A stretch of 64,000 bases of DNA from CAIXSC01 sp046349915. Its GTDB lineage: Bacteria > Planctomycetota > Planctomycetia > Pirellulales > Pirellulaceae. The stretch is from NCBI GenBank assembly GCA_046349915.1, contig JAXMBL010000005.1:806001-870000 (forward strand), written 5' to 3'. The notes beneath the pieces are model-generated. The model was not told the origin of the DNA, searched no databases, and saw only the letters and a program-made list of their open reading frames with translations. Shown one piece after another: positions 52,396-61,907 of this stretch (the stretch's first letter is position 1; every line of letters begins with the position of its first letter). The position numbers were made by a program, and so were the translations under genes.

Positions 52396-53625
52396 TCAGA
52401 ACGTGAAGCTGGCCTTCTTCAGTCGAGCTTCGGCTTCGGCCATCAACGCATCCTCGGCCTTTTCGTCCGCCGCTTCGTACGTGACGGAGAACCTGAGGAA
52501 CGAGCCAGCGTCATCCCAGGGGACGGTCACGATCGAGTGTTGCGTGATCAGATACTGGCTCGCGTCTTCCGCATTGTTAAATGGCAAGCCGCCTCCCGAC
52601 TTCGGAGCGGCTGCGTACAGGAAGTAGGTGCCGCCGGGCATTTTTACTTGAAAACCGCAGCGGGCGAGCATCGCGACCAGCTTCTCGAGCCGACGTTGGT
52701 ACTTGGCTCGAGTCTGGCCAGGGATCGCCGCATCGTCCAACGCAGCGGCGGCAGCCTTCTGGATCGCCATGAACTGCCCCGAGTCGCAGTTGTCCTTGAC
52801 GTCGGCGAACGCTTGCACCAACCGCTCGTGGCCGCACACCCAGCCAATGCGCCAGCCAATCATGTCGAATCCCTTGGACATCGAGTGGATCTCGACCCCG
52901 ACATCCTTGGCGCCGGGCACCGACAGGAAGCTGAGCGGCTCCCCTTCGTAGCTGAGCAGGATGTGGGCGGCGTCCTGGACCACCACGACCTTGTTCGTCT
53001 TCGCCCAATCGATCACGTACTCGTAAAACTCGCGAGTCGCAACTTTGCCCGTCGGGCTGTTGGGATAGTTGAGCACCAGCAGTTTGGTGCGAGCCAGCAC
53101 GTCGGCCGGGATCGACTTGAGGTCGGGGAGGAAATCGTTTTGGGCAAGCAGGGGGAGGCGATGAACCGAACCGCCGTAGTAACGAGTATGTGTGCCCGCG
53201 ACGGGGTATCCCGGAACCGTCATCAAAGTGACGTCGCCCGGATTGATGAAACACGCCGGAATCATCGAAAGGGCCGTTTTTGAGCCGATGCAGTGGTTGA
53301 TCTCGGTCAGGGGGTTCAGCGCGACCCCAAAATGCCGCTGCATAAAGCGAGCGACAGCTTCCTTATAGGCGGCGATTCCGTTGTCCGCGTAGCCGCGGTT
53401 CTCGGGCCGATTCACTTCCTCGACCATCCGTTGCCGCACCGAGGCGGGCGCCATGGCGTCGTTTTCGCCAATGCCAAAGTCGACCAGCGGCCGGTCGGGG
53501 AAGTCGGCCAGCGCCTTCCTCTTGGCTCGCTTGATCTTCTCGAACTTATAGATCTCGGTCCCCTTGCCGTAGTTCACTCCGCCAATACGTTCCGCGAAAA
53601 GCTGCTGGAAATAAGGGTCGCTCAT
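52396..53625 (-). CDS. dapL: LL-diaminopimelate aminotransferase
   Basis: 409 residues, full length. It converts tetrahydrodipicolinate straight to LL-diaminopimelate in lysine and peptidoglycan-precursor synthesis, bypassing succinyl or acetyl intermediates. The PLP-enzyme motifs are present: NGIAAYKEAVARFMQRHFGV, NYPNSPTGKVATREFYE, DAAHILLSYEG and the cofactor lysine in HSMSKGFDMIGWRIG. The N-terminal YFQQLFAERIGGVNYGKGTE fits DapL rather than other class I aminotransferases. The ATG at 53625 is clear. It is divergent from argH, with about 335 bp between. Confidence 0.93.
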   Translation of the reverse strand: MSDPYFQQLFAERIGGVNYGKGTEIYKFEKIKRAKRKALADFPDRPLVDFGIGENDAMAPASVRQRMVEEVNRPENRGYADNGIAAYKEAVARFMQRHFGVALNPLTEINHCIGSKTALSMIPACFINPGDVTLMTVPGYPVAGTHTRYYGGSVHRLPLLAQNDFLPDLKSIPADVLARTKLLVLNYPNSPTGKVATREFYEYVIDWAKTNKVVVVQDAAHILLSYEGEPLSFLSVPGAKDVGVEIHSMSKGFDMIGWRIGWVCGHERLVQAFADVKDNCDSGQFMAIQKAAAAALDDAAIPGQTRAKYQRRLEKLVAMLARCGFQVKMPGGTYFLYAAAPKSGGGLPFNNAEDASQYLITQHSIVTVPWDDAGSFLRFSVTYEAADEKAEDALMAEAEARLKKASFTF

Positions 53626-53960
53626 GGGTGACGTAGTTCCAAAGGGTCAACGAAGTTCGGTCCAACACGGAGACTTTTGGCAAATTAGCCCAGGGAGTTG
53701 ACGAGGACAACCCACCCGGCCAAGAGCTCTGGCCGAAGGGCGCTCCGGCGCGCTCCATACGCCCTCTATGCCCAGGGACCCTCCCCTAACATCCAGCCGA
53801 CCCCCTACGGTTATCCGTTCCAGACCATCCCCTGGTCGGTTCCAGTTTTGCCCATTCTCTAGGCAACGACATGCGCGATCATTGACACTGAAACGTCCCC
53901 TGCCTATTGTTCGATGGTTGCCTTGGCTCGAAAATTTGGCATCCGACCTTTTCTTGAAGA
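53626..53960. other. Divergent intergenic region between dapL and argH
   Basis: Apart from the argH promoter (53882-53910), no gene, repeat or strong hairpin is seen. The stretch 53700-53800 is C-rich; GGCCAAGAGCTCTGGCC (53729-53745) is a small palindrome of unknown meaning. Confidence 0.4.
53882..53910 (+). promoter_or_regulatory. Sigma-70-type promoter of argH
   Basis: -35 TTGACA (53882-53887) and -10 TATTGT (53905-53910), spacer 17 bp. Transcription would begin near 53917, about 45-55 bases before the argH start. Confidence 0.65.
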
Positions 53961-55358
53961 GTGATTCTGGTGGCAAGTCCTTCACGGAGCGGTGTATTTT
54001 CCTCAGGCCCCGATCGGCGGGTCGAGCTGTTTACGGAGAGTATCAGCTTTGATCAGCGTCTTTACCCGCACGACATTCGAGCGTCGATCGCTCATGCTCA
54101 AATGCTGGCATCCGTAGGATTGTTGGAGCCGATCGAATGCCAGCAGATCCAAGCGGCCCTGGAGAAGATCCGCGAGCGGATTGAGCAGGGTCGGTTCGAA
54201 TATAAGACGGAGCTGGAAGACATCCACATGCACATCGAGACGGCATTGATCCGCCGACTTGATGACACGGGTCGCAAACTCCATACGGGTCGTAGCCGCA
54301 ACGACCAGGTAGCGACTGACTTGCGACTTTGGGTCCGCGACTCCATCGATCAGATCGACCATCGCCTCGCCGAGTTGCAGCGAGCGTTTCTGTATCGTTG
54401 CGAAGCAGACGCCGACGTGATACTGCCGGGTTATACGCACTTTCAACGAGCACAGCCGGTGCTCGCCGCCCACTATTGGCTCTGCTACTGCGAAAAACTG
54501 GAGCGGGATCGGGGAAGGTTGGCCGATTGCCGGAAGCGAGCCAACGTGTGCAGCCTGGGCGCCGCGGCTCTAGCGGGCACCACCTTGCCGATCGACCGCG
54601 AGGACGTCGCCGCTCGACTTGGCTTCGAAGGGGTCGCCGCCAACAGCTTGGACGTCTCCAGCGACCGCGACTTTGTCATCGAGTTCGCTTTCTGCCTGGC
54701 ATTGATTGCCGAACACCTCAGCACGTGGGCGGAAGAGTGGATTCTGTGGTCGACGATCGAGTTTGACTTTTTGAAGTTGCCGCACGACTTCTGCACCGGC
54801 TCGTCGATCATGCCGCAGAAGATCAACCCGGACGTCCTCGAACTCACTCGAGGGAAGACGGCTCGCGTGATCGGCAACTTGCAGACTTTGCTGGTTTTGG
54901 TGAAAGGCCTGCCTTTGGCCTACAACCGCGATCTTCAGGAGGACAAGCCCGCGATTTTCGATTCATTCGATACGGTCGACGCTTGTCTGGAGCTGGCGGC
55001 GGCCATGGTCATCGGGGCTCGTCTCAACCGTCCCTCCATCGAATCGCGGCTCGATCGAGGCTTCTTGGACGCCACGACCTTGATGGAACACTTAATTAAG
55101 CGAGGTGTTCCGCAGCGAACCGCCCACCATATCGTCGGTGCGCTGGTGAAGAAGGCGATGGAGAAGGGGGTCCGGTTAAGCGACCTTCCACTATCCGACT
55201 ATCAGGAGTTGTTGCCGGAAGTCGATGATTCCGTGTACTCCGTTCTCGGCGTTGAGAACGCGGTGCGGGCGTTCGTGAGCTATGGTTCGACGGCTCCCGC
55301 GGAAGTTGCCCGCCAAGTAGAGCGATGGAAGCACAAAATCGGAGAAATCCGGTCATGA
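53961..55358 (+). CDS. argH: Argininosuccinate lyase
   Basis: 465 residues; GTG at 53961, or GTG at 53970 which would give the usual family start ASPSRSGVFSSGPDRRVELF after the initiator. It splits argininosuccinate into arginine and fumarate, the last step of arginine synthesis. The superfamily signature GSSIMPQKINPD is intact, as are FTESISFDQRLYPHDIRASI, HTGRSRNDQVATDLRLW, and PGYTHFQRAQPV with the catalytic His. Length is normal. The TGA stop overlaps the start of the next gene, so argH is the first gene of a three-gene operon. Confidence 0.95.
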   Translation: MILVASPSRSGVFSSGPDRRVELFTESISFDQRLYPHDIRASIAHAQMLASVGLLEPIECQQIQAALEKIRERIEQGRFEYKTELEDIHMHIETALIRRLDDTGRKLHTGRSRNDQVATDLRLWVRDSIDQIDHRLAELQRAFLYRCEADADVILPGYTHFQRAQPVLAAHYWLCYCEKLERDRGRLADCRKRANVCSLGAAALAGTTLPIDREDVAARLGFEGVAANSLDVSSDRDFVIEFAFCLALIAEHLSTWAEEWILWSTIEFDFLKLPHDFCTGSSIMPQKINPDVLELTRGKTARVIGNLQTLLVLVKGLPLAYNRDLQEDKPAIFDSFDTVDACLELAAAMVIGARLNRPSIESRLDRGFLDATTLMEHLIKRGVPQRTAHHIVGALVKKAMEKGVRLSDLPLSDYQELLPEVDDSVYSVLGVENAVRAFVSYGSTAPAEVARQVERWKHKIGEIRS

Positions 55359-57790
55359 CGGCCGTTCCTGACTTGCGAATTCAGCCGATCGTGCCGCCGC
55401 GACTAAGCGCGCGGAGCGGCTTCGTTGCCCGTTTGCGGGCAGCCGTCCGTGGAGGTTCCTTTGGAGCTAAGTTCACGTCGACGGGTCTCCTTCTATCGAG
55501 TTTCTTGTTGTTTGGCGCGGTGCTCGTTGGCGGCACACTTGTCGCCAGACCACTGACCGCTCAAGAGGATCCGTTCGGCGAAGGACCGGCAAAACCGGAA
55601 GGGAAGCCCGACGCTGCTGCCGCCAAGAGTTCGAACCTGCCGGAGACGATCGAGTCGGACCCGGCCGTGTTGGCCGTCCGCGACTCGAAGCCAACCACTC
55701 CCGAACAACTCGCCTGGGCCGTTCGCGTGACATTGGACTTAGGTCGGCCCGACGAGGCCAAGCGCTATCTCGAACAACTCGCCGCCGCCAATCCTAACGA
55801 CGCCCAATGGGTTTCATTGCATGCTCGGTTTGGCACCGAGTTTTTCCGTCGACTCAAGAAGACCGAGGCGTTGCAGCCGACCGGTACGAAGTTATCCGAC
55901 ACGGCTCTTGATGCCGTGCGCCGCGAGTCGGTCAACCAAACTCGACTTACCAATCTGGTCGCGAAACTCTCCGACTCGAATCCCGTCGTACGTCGGGACG
56001 CTGAGGCCGGTTTAAGGCAAGCGGGCGTTGCGGCCGTCGAGCCCCTGGTGAAGGGACTCGCCGACGACGGATTTGCGGACGAGCATCCGGCGATGCAGCG
56101 TCAGCTGGCGTCCCTCGGTCCACAAGTGACCGAGGCACTGATCGGAGTGCTGGAGAGCGACGACCCGAAGCTGGCGGCGCGGATCATTCCCGTCTTGGGC
56201 GCATTGAAGAATCGACGAGCCATCGGCTACTTGTTGCGACCAGCGTTGACCGACGAACCCGCTTGGGCCGAGGCGAAGAAAGCTGCCGTCGAGTCGTTGA
56301 CGTTTATCGTTGGCGAGCCGCCGAAGTCATACGACGCGACTCAGTTTTTGTTCAGACGCGCCATGTCGCATCTGAAGGGCGAGCCCGTCGTGAGGCTCGA
56401 CTTGGACAATCGCGGCGAACTGTGGCATTGGGACTCGGCCGCCAAGGCAGCGCATCCGCAACTGTACTTGGCAACCGATGTCGGCGTCGTCGAAGCTCGA
56501 CGACTGGCTCGCGAACTCTATCGCTTGGCGCCAACCAAGGAAGATCATCGACGCCTCTTTTTGCTGACCGATCTGGAAGCAGACAAGATTGCCGCTGGGG
56601 TCGACCAGCCATTACCGCGCGGCGCCGGAACGGCTCTCGAACGAGCTCGCAAGGAAAGCGTCGGCGTGATTGAGGATGTTCTGGCATTCAGTTTGAAGCA
56701 GCAGCGATACATTGCAACCGCGGCCGCGATCGAAGTGCTGGGCGAGATCGGTGATGTCGATTTGCTCCAGTCTTCCGATGGCACGCCCAGGCTGCTCGCC
56801 GCCGCCCTGAATCACTCGGACCGACGAGTGCGATTCATGGCGGTCTCAACGGTGCTGAAGTTGAATCCGCAATGGGCGTATCCTGGGGCCAGTTACTTGG
56901 CTGATTCGTTGGGATACCTCTCGGCAACGGTTGGCTCGCGCCGAGCCCTTGTGGCTCATCCCAACACGACCGAGGCGCAGTCTTGGGTCGGAAAGCTCGC
57001 CGAACTGGGGTTTGAGGCCGATGCGGCTCAATCAGGGCGTTCGACCTTCATCCTGGCCCAGAAGAATCCTGACTACGAGTTCTGTTTGGTCAGCGATTCG
57101 ATCCAGGGGCCGCCTGTCTCGGAATTGGTACAGATGCTGCGACAGGAAGCGCGAACGGCTCGACTCCCCATTGGCGCGATTGCTCAAGGCGAATCGTTGG
57201 ATCGAGTTCAGCGGTTATCGGAGACCAACGATTTGGTGGAAGGGTTCCCACGCCCCATCGACACCGAATCGATGGCCACTCTGGTGCGCCGGTTGGAAGA
57301 GGGAATTGGTCGGTCCGCGGTCACTCGCGATGAGCGGTTGATTCACGCCGCCGCCGCGTTGGAGTGGTTGGCGAAGTTGACGGAGGACGACCATTCCTAT
57401 GCGTTCTATCAACTATCGAAACAAGAGCCCGCGGTGGAAACAGCCATGCAGACGCCCGAGTTGGCAAGTCGAGCGGCCGCTGTCCTGGGACACTTCGGCT
57501 CGGCTCGGGCTCAAATCGCGTTAGTCGATTTGGCCAGTCACATGAATCGCCCCATCGCGGATCGTCGGGCGGCGGCCGCGGCATTTCGGGACGCGGTTCG
57601 TCGACGAGGGCTCATGCTGACTCGCGAGGAGATCGCGCGTCAGTACGAGCGATACAACCAAAGCGCTACCGCGGATCGCGAGACCCAGAAGGTATTGGGT
57701 TCGATCCTCGATACGTTCGAACGACAAAGCGCCGTGGCCGATGCGGCCAAGGCACAACCCGCCCCGTCGCCGACCCCGGCGACGCCCTGA
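55355..57790 (+). CDS. Membrane-anchored HEAT-repeat-like protein
   Basis: 811 residues; start at 55355 where ATG overlaps the argH stop (ATGA), GGAG upstream. A basic N-terminus of about 45 residues leads to one hydrophobic segment (STGLLLSSFLLFGAVLVGGT, ending LTAQ), a signal or anchor. Residues about 115-300 show HEAT/armadillo-like helical pairs (VRRDAEAGLRQAGVAAVEPL, ALIGVLESDDPKLAARIIPV, LGALKNRRAIGYLLRPALTD). Another helical part at about 430-520 is also HEAT-like (HSDRRVRFMAVSTVLKLNPQ). The region 540-640 is alpha/beta with SWVGKLAELGFEADAAQSG, reminiscent of a receiver-like fold without clear catalytic residues. No known family. The sigma-54 activator gene follows 5 bp later. Confidence 0.82.
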   Translation: MTAVPDLRIQPIVPPRLSARSGFVARLRAAVRGGSFGAKFTSTGLLLSSFLLFGAVLVGGTLVARPLTAQEDPFGEGPAKPEGKPDAAAAKSSNLPETIESDPAVLAVRDSKPTTPEQLAWAVRVTLDLGRPDEAKRYLEQLAAANPNDAQWVSLHARFGTEFFRRLKKTEALQPTGTKLSDTALDAVRRESVNQTRLTNLVAKLSDSNPVVRRDAEAGLRQAGVAAVEPLVKGLADDGFADEHPAMQRQLASLGPQVTEALIGVLESDDPKLAARIIPVLGALKNRRAIGYLLRPALTDEPAWAEAKKAAVESLTFIVGEPPKSYDATQFLFRRAMSHLKGEPVVRLDLDNRGELWHWDSAAKAAHPQLYLATDVGVVEARRLARELYRLAPTKEDHRRLFLLTDLEADKIAAGVDQPLPRGAGTALERARKESVGVIEDVLAFSLKQQRYIATAAAIEVLGEIGDVDLLQSSDGTPRLLAAALNHSDRRVRFMAVSTVLKLNPQWAYPGASYLADSLGYLSATVGSRRALVAHPNTTEAQSWVGKLAELGFEADAAQSGRSTFILAQKNPDYEFCLVSDSIQGPPVSELVQMLRQEARTARLPIGAIAQGESLDRVQRLSETNDLVEGFPRPIDTESMATLVRRLEEGIGRSAVTRDERLIHAAAALEWLAKLTEDDHSYAFYQLSKQEPAVETAMQTPELASRAAAVLGHFGSARAQIALVDLASHMNRPIADRRAAAAAFRDAVRRRGLMLTREEIARQYERYNQSATADRETQKVLGSILDTFERQSAVADAAKAQPAPSPTPATP

Positions 57791-57795
57791 AGCAC

Positions 57796-58851
57796 ATGGC
57801 GAAGTTCGGTCCACTTACCGCGCCGGAATCAGGTCCCCCCACGCCCGGACTCATTGGCACGAGTCCCGCGATGCAGGAGGTCTACCGGATGACTCGTCGA
57901 GTTGCTCGGAGCAACGCCTCCGTGCTGCTGCTCGGCGAATCAGGCACCGGCAAGGAACTGATCGCTACCGCGGTGCACCGGCTGAGCGAGCGGGCGACGG
58001 GACCCTTTGTGCGCGTGAATTGCGGCGCGCTCAGCGAAAGCTTGCTCGAAAGCGAATTGTTTGGCCACATGCGCGGAGCGTTTACGGGGGCGGTCAATAA
58101 CCGCACGGGACGCTTCGAAGCAGCTCACACGGGCACCATCTTTCTCGATGAAATCAACTCCACCACCCTGCACTTGCAGGTCAAGTTGTTGCGAGTGCTG
58201 CAAGAACGCGAGTTCGAGCGGGTGGGCGACACGCAGACGATTCGCGTCGACACGCGAGTGATCGCGGCCAGCAACCGCGACCTTCATGAGGAAGTGTTTT
58301 CGAACAAGTTCCGCGAGGATTTGTATTGGCGGCTGAACGTCGTCAGCATTCATCTTCCGCCATTGCGAGAGCGTCGCGAGGACATACCAGCGCTCGTCAC
58401 TCACTTTCTGAACCACTACAACGAGGCCAATGATCGGTACGTCGTCCATATCCAGAAAGAGGCGATGGACGCGTTGCAGGATTACCATTGGCCAGGCAAC
58501 GTACGCGAGCTTCAGAACTACATTGAACGAGCCGTGGTGCTGGCGGACTCGGATGAACTGACGCTCGAGTTGTTGCCCGAGGTGGTTCAGGGACGCGAAA
58601 GGCCCAAGGTCACGCACTTGCGCGGGGCCGACCTGGAATCACTGACCTTCGCCGTCGTCCAGCAGGGCTTGGTCAGTTCGGGTCCGGAGGAAGATAACCT
58701 GCATGCCAAGATTGTGAATCGAGTGGAACGGGAGCTGTTAGCGCAGGTGATGCTCAGTTGTGCTCAGATTCAGGTGAAGGCCGCGAAGAAGCTCGGCATC
58801 AATCGCAACACTCTGCACAAGAAACTCAAAGAGTACGGACTCGAATCGTAG
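57796..58851 (+). CDS. Sigma-54-dependent transcriptional activator without N-terminal sensor
   Basis: 351 residues; ATG at 57796, 5 bp after the upstream stop. The AAA+ domain is complete: Walker A GESGTGK (47-53), the sigma-54 contact loop GAFTGA (94-99), Walker B GTIFLDEI, the sensor region ASNRDLHEEVFSNKFREDLY with Arg finger, and YHWPGNVRELQNYIERAVVL. The C-terminus is a Fis-type DNA-binding helix-turn-helix (AAKKLGINRNTLHKKLKEYG). Only about 25 residues precede the AAA+ domain, so no receiver, GAF or PAS domain is present. Control may come through a partner, possibly the upstream HEAT-like protein (guess). The target genes are unknown. Confidence 0.94.
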   Translation: MAKFGPLTAPESGPPTPGLIGTSPAMQEVYRMTRRVARSNASVLLLGESGTGKELIATAVHRLSERATGPFVRVNCGALSESLLESELFGHMRGAFTGAVNNRTGRFEAAHTGTIFLDEINSTTLHLQVKLLRVLQEREFERVGDTQTIRVDTRVIAASNRDLHEEVFSNKFREDLYWRLNVVSIHLPPLRERREDIPALVTHFLNHYNEANDRYVVHIQKEAMDALQDYHWPGNVRELQNYIERAVVLADSDELTLELLPEVVQGRERPKVTHLRGADLESLTFAVVQQGLVSSGPEEDNLHAKIVNRVERELLAQVMLSCAQIQVKAAKKLGINRNTLHKKLKEYGLES

Positions 58852-59455
58852 GGAAACGTCGCCACATCTTGGCTGAAGGCCAAGCACATCGTAGCCTGGG
58901 GCATCGCCCCAGGGGTTCTTGCGTGGCGCAACGCACAGAGTTTATGCAGGCCGGTGCTCTGCTGCCCACTCGTTTGACCCCTCATCCCCCTACCCCTTCT
59001 CCCCAAGCAAGCTTGGGGCGAAGGGGAGAAGTGGTGTTCGATTGGGCGTTGGTTGAGTGAAAATCGGCACGGTCACCGTGCTGGCTTTGGCGTTGGCTTC
59101 GCTTGGGCAACCGGGCGGGAATCTCTCGGGGCAACGGGGGGAGGATGATCGACGGACTGGAAGTCCGTCGTACGGTGGTAGCCCGCTCGCTTCGCGAGCG
59201 GTTAGCCGCGCGGCGTGCGAGCGCCCTTCGCCGTCAGGTAATTCGCGTGGCGGGGTGCTTGCGCAGGGAAAACGCCTCGGTGCGGACGGGATCGACGGAC
59301 TAGAAGTCCGTCGTACAGCAGGACGCGACGGACTGGAAGTCCGTCATACAGGCGGAGTCGACGAATGCCGATGCCAGCGACTAAGATATGCTGCGGACTT
59401 TCTTCACAGTCCACGACGGTTGGGCTTCCGGTTGAGGTTAGCGGCGAATGCAGAC
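58852..59455. repeat. Intergenic region with several hairpins and a composite A-B repeat
   Basis: No gene is seen. CCTGGGG-CATCG-CCCCAGG lies at about 58897-58915. CTTCTCCCCAAGC and its near complement GCTTGGGGCGAAGGGGAG form a pair at 58998-59030. B palindromes occur at about 59150-59172, 59291-59316 and 59325-59350. The stretch 59179-59316 is a composite A-B unit like the 144-bp pair at 40706-40993, with more differences (CGTGCGAGCGCCC and CGCCTCGGTGCGGAC shared). An Arg-rich frame runs through toward hemX but is only repeat translation. Confidence 0.85.
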
Positions 59456-60364
59456 ATGTTGAGCGGCATCACATTAACGTGCTTTGCGGCGAGCTATGCC
59501 GTGAGTTTGGGCGCCGAGATCACTCGGCTCTTCTTTCGCGCGCCGGTGCGTCTGTTTGTCATTGTCGGGTTCGCCGCCGCCGGCCTGTTCGCTCACTCGA
59601 TTTTCCTCGTCAATCTGGCTCGGACCGAGGCGGCCGCAGGTCCTAATGCCGCGCTGCTTTCCAGTTGGTTCGACTGGTGTTTGCTCGGGGCTTGGCTCCT
59701 GGCCGCCGTCTACCTGCTTGTGCTGGTGCGACGTTCCGACAACGCAGTCGGCGTCTTCCTGCTACCGCTAGTGCTCGGACTAATTGGCGTCTCCTGGCTG
59801 TTACGAGACCATCCGTCGTTTCCGCGGGATGAAGCGATCGGTTATTGGCGACTGATCCACGGTTTTGCGTTGCTGCTGGGTACGGTTGCGGTAACGCTCG
59901 GTTTCGCCGCCGGCCTCATGTATCTCGCCCAGTCGTATCGTCTGAAGCAAAAACTCCCTCCTCGGCCAGGTTTCCGGCTGCCCAGTCTGGAGTGGCTCCA
60001 ACGATGCAATCAGTGGATGTTGTTGGCTTCGACCGGCTTCCTGGTGATTGGGCTCGTGTCGGGCATCGTGATGAACTTTGGCCAACATGGCGGCTCGGTG
60101 GCGTGGACCAGTCCCGTGGTGCTCTCGTCGGGCGTCCTGTGCGCCTGGCTTGTCGCGGCCTCGTTGTTTGAGGCGTTCTACATGCCGGCTCGCCAGGGAA
60201 GAAAGGTCGCCTACCTGACGTTGGCAAGCTTCATCTTTCTGGTGTTGGCACTCGGCTTCGTCCTGTTCGGCGATCACGCGTCGGGTCGGACGGCGAGTAG
60301 TCCGAAAGAGTCTGCCGTTTCGGCAGCGCCGTGGGTTGGGGTCAGTGGGGAGGCGGTCCGATGA
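59456..60364 (+). CDS. HemX/CcsA-type membrane protein
   Basis: 302 residues; the ATG at 59456 is chosen because a membrane helix follows at once and the stretch before it is repeat-derived. About eight membrane helices: SGITLTCFAASYAVSLGAEI, LFVIVGFAAAGLFAHSIFLV, WCLLGAWLLAAVYLLVLV, GVFLLPLVLGLIGVSWLL, LIHGFALLLGTVAVTLGFAA, MLLASTGFLVIGLVSGIVMN, and so on. It is of the cytochrome-c-assembly (CcsA) fold. The Trp-rich haem motif (WWD) of true CcsA is not visible, and the overlap with hemA (ATGA) points to the HemX type, an effector of HemA level. It is probably translated with hemA. Confidence 0.85.
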   Translation: MLSGITLTCFAASYAVSLGAEITRLFFRAPVRLFVIVGFAAAGLFAHSIFLVNLARTEAAAGPNAALLSSWFDWCLLGAWLLAAVYLLVLVRRSDNAVGVFLLPLVLGLIGVSWLLRDHPSFPRDEAIGYWRLIHGFALLLGTVAVTLGFAAGLMYLAQSYRLKQKLPPRPGFRLPSLEWLQRCNQWMLLASTGFLVIGLVSGIVMNFGQHGGSVAWTSPVVLSSGVLCAWLVAASLFEAFYMPARQGRKVAYLTLASFIFLVLALGFVLFGDHASGRTASSPKESAVSAAPWVGVSGEAVR

Positions 60365-61635
60365 AGATCCAGATGGTGGGCTGCAGCCACCACCGCTCCT
60401 CCGTCGAAGTTCGTGAACGCATCGCGTTCAGCCCCGACCAAGCGCGGACCGCGCTCGTCCGATTGCGCGAGCGCTACCCCACATCCGAAGCCGTATTGCT
60501 GTCGACCTGCAACCGGGTCGAACTGTACATGGCGGCCGAGCAGCCCGATGCTTGCCCCTCCCATGAAGAGATGGTCACGTTTTTCGCCGAATTCCATGGG
60601 ATCAATTCGTCCGAGATCTTCGACGATTTGTTCGAGCGAACGGGCGAAGACGTCGTGCGACACTTGTTTACGGTTGCCGCCAGTCTCGACAGCATGGTGG
60701 TCGGCGAGGCGCAAATCGTCGCGCAAGTGAAGCAAGCCTATGAAATGGCTCGCACGGGCGACAGCGCCGGCCCGCTCCTCCACACGGCTTTCCAGGCCGC
60801 CATCCGAGTGGCCAAGCGAGTGGCCACGGAAACCGCCATCCAGCAAAAGCGACTCAGCATCCCCAGCGTCGCGGTCGCCGACTTCGCCAAACAGTTTTTC
60901 GAGCGGTTCGACGATAAACGCATCCTGGTGATCGGCGCCGGCGAGATGGGCGAAGAGACTCTGCGATATCTGATCGACGAAGCCGCTCGCGACATCACGA
61001 TCATCAATCGCAGTTTTGAACGAGCCGCTGAGTTGGCGGGCAAGACTTTGGGACGAGCTCAACCTTGGAGTCAGTTGAGCGATCTCTTGGTCGACGCCGA
61101 CATTGTGGTTAGCACCACCGGCGCCACGGAGCCCATTGTGACGGCCGCGATGTTCGAACAAATCGCCGCCCGGCGAGCTCAACGAACTCTCTTTATCCTC
61201 GACCTCGCCATGCCGCGCGACTTCGACCCCGCGGTCGGCGATTTCCACGGCGTCTATCTGTACACGATCGACGATCTACGGAAAGTCTGCGACGGGAATC
61301 GCAAGGCTCGTGAAAAGGAGTGGCCTCGCGCTCAGCACATCATCGAGGAAGAGACGCAACGATTCATGCGCGAACTGTACCATCGCGCAACCGGCCCCAC
61401 GATCAAGCGTCTGAAGGAACGTGCTGATGAAATGAAGCGAGACGAGTTGTCGCGGCTGTTTCACAAGCTGGGCCCGGTCGACGACAAGGTCCGAGACGAA
61501 GTCAGCCGAGCGTTCGATCGGTTGATCAACAAGCTATTGCACCCACCGCTCGAATCGCTCCGGGACGAAGCCGCCGCCGGAACTCCCCACGGCTTGCTCG
61601 ACGCTCTAAAGCGGCTATTCCGCCTGCAAGATTAG
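60361..61635 (+). CDS. hemA: Glutamyl-tRNA reductase
   Basis: 424 residues; ATG overlaps the stop of the HemX-like gene. It reduces glutamyl-tRNA to glutamate-1-semialdehyde, the first committed step to tetrapyrroles in the C5 pathway. Cys50 in LLSTCNRVELYMA is the catalytic thiol, and His10/His11 are in the GCSHHRSS start. The NADPH domain has ILVIGAGEMGEETLRYLI then ITIINRSFERAAELAG. The C-terminal helical dimerisation domain ends in KLLHPPLESLRDEA. The length is usual. The stop is followed by B and A repeats. Confidence 0.97.
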   Translation: MKIQMVGCSHHRSSVEVRERIAFSPDQARTALVRLRERYPTSEAVLLSTCNRVELYMAAEQPDACPSHEEMVTFFAEFHGINSSEIFDDLFERTGEDVVRHLFTVAASLDSMVVGEAQIVAQVKQAYEMARTGDSAGPLLHTAFQAAIRVAKRVATETAIQQKRLSIPSVAVADFAKQFFERFDDKRILVIGAGEMGEETLRYLIDEAARDITIINRSFERAAELAGKTLGRAQPWSQLSDLLVDADIVVSTTGATEPIVTAAMFEQIAARRAQRTLFILDLAMPRDFDPAVGDFHGVYLYTIDDLRKVCDGNRKAREKEWPRAQHIIEEETQRFMRELYHRATGPTIKRLKERADEMKRDELSRLFHKLGPVDDKVRDEVSRAFDRLINKLLHPPLESLRDEAAAGTPHGLLDALKRLFRLQD

Positions 61636-61831
61636 CGCCTTGTACGACGGACTTCCAGTCCGTCGACCGACGAGTCCAGAGCAGCGATCGACACACAACG
61701 CGGATGGGCTGGCGTCCATGGGCGCTCGCAGGCAACGCGGCTAACCGCTCACGAAGTGAGCGGGCTACAGTACGACGGACTTCCAGTCCGTCGAAAGAGC
61801 TCGTACGGAACCCCCTGTGCCCTTCAAAGAC
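61636..61831. repeat. Intergenic region with a reversed composite A-B repeat
   Basis: No gene is seen. 61644-61767 is a composite unit in the opposite orientation to those at 40706 and 59179: a B palindrome (GACGGACTTCCAGTCCGTC) at 61644-61664, then an unrelated middle, then CGCTCGCAGGCAACGCGGCT and an A palindrome (CCGCTCACGAAGTGAGCGG) at about 61745-61763. A further B palindrome follows at 61771-61795. Confidence 0.8.
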
Positions 61832-61858
61832 AAAAAGAACGGACCTAAAATCCGTTCT
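61832..61858 (-). terminator. Rho-independent terminator of the scpB operon
   Basis: On the minus strand AGAACGGA and TCCGTTCT form a perfect 8-bp stem with loop TTTTAGG, followed by TTTTTG. It lies 50 bp beyond the stop of the acidic protein gene, the last gene of the leftward set. Confidence 0.8.
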
Positions 61859-61907
61859 CTGTCATGCAAGTAGCGAGTGTGAACCGCGAGCGGGCGGATG
61901 GGGACGA

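Noticed and set aside
59057..59455. N-terminal extension of the HemX-like protein
   Set aside because: It reads through several A and B repeats; membrane helices begin only at the ATG at 59456.
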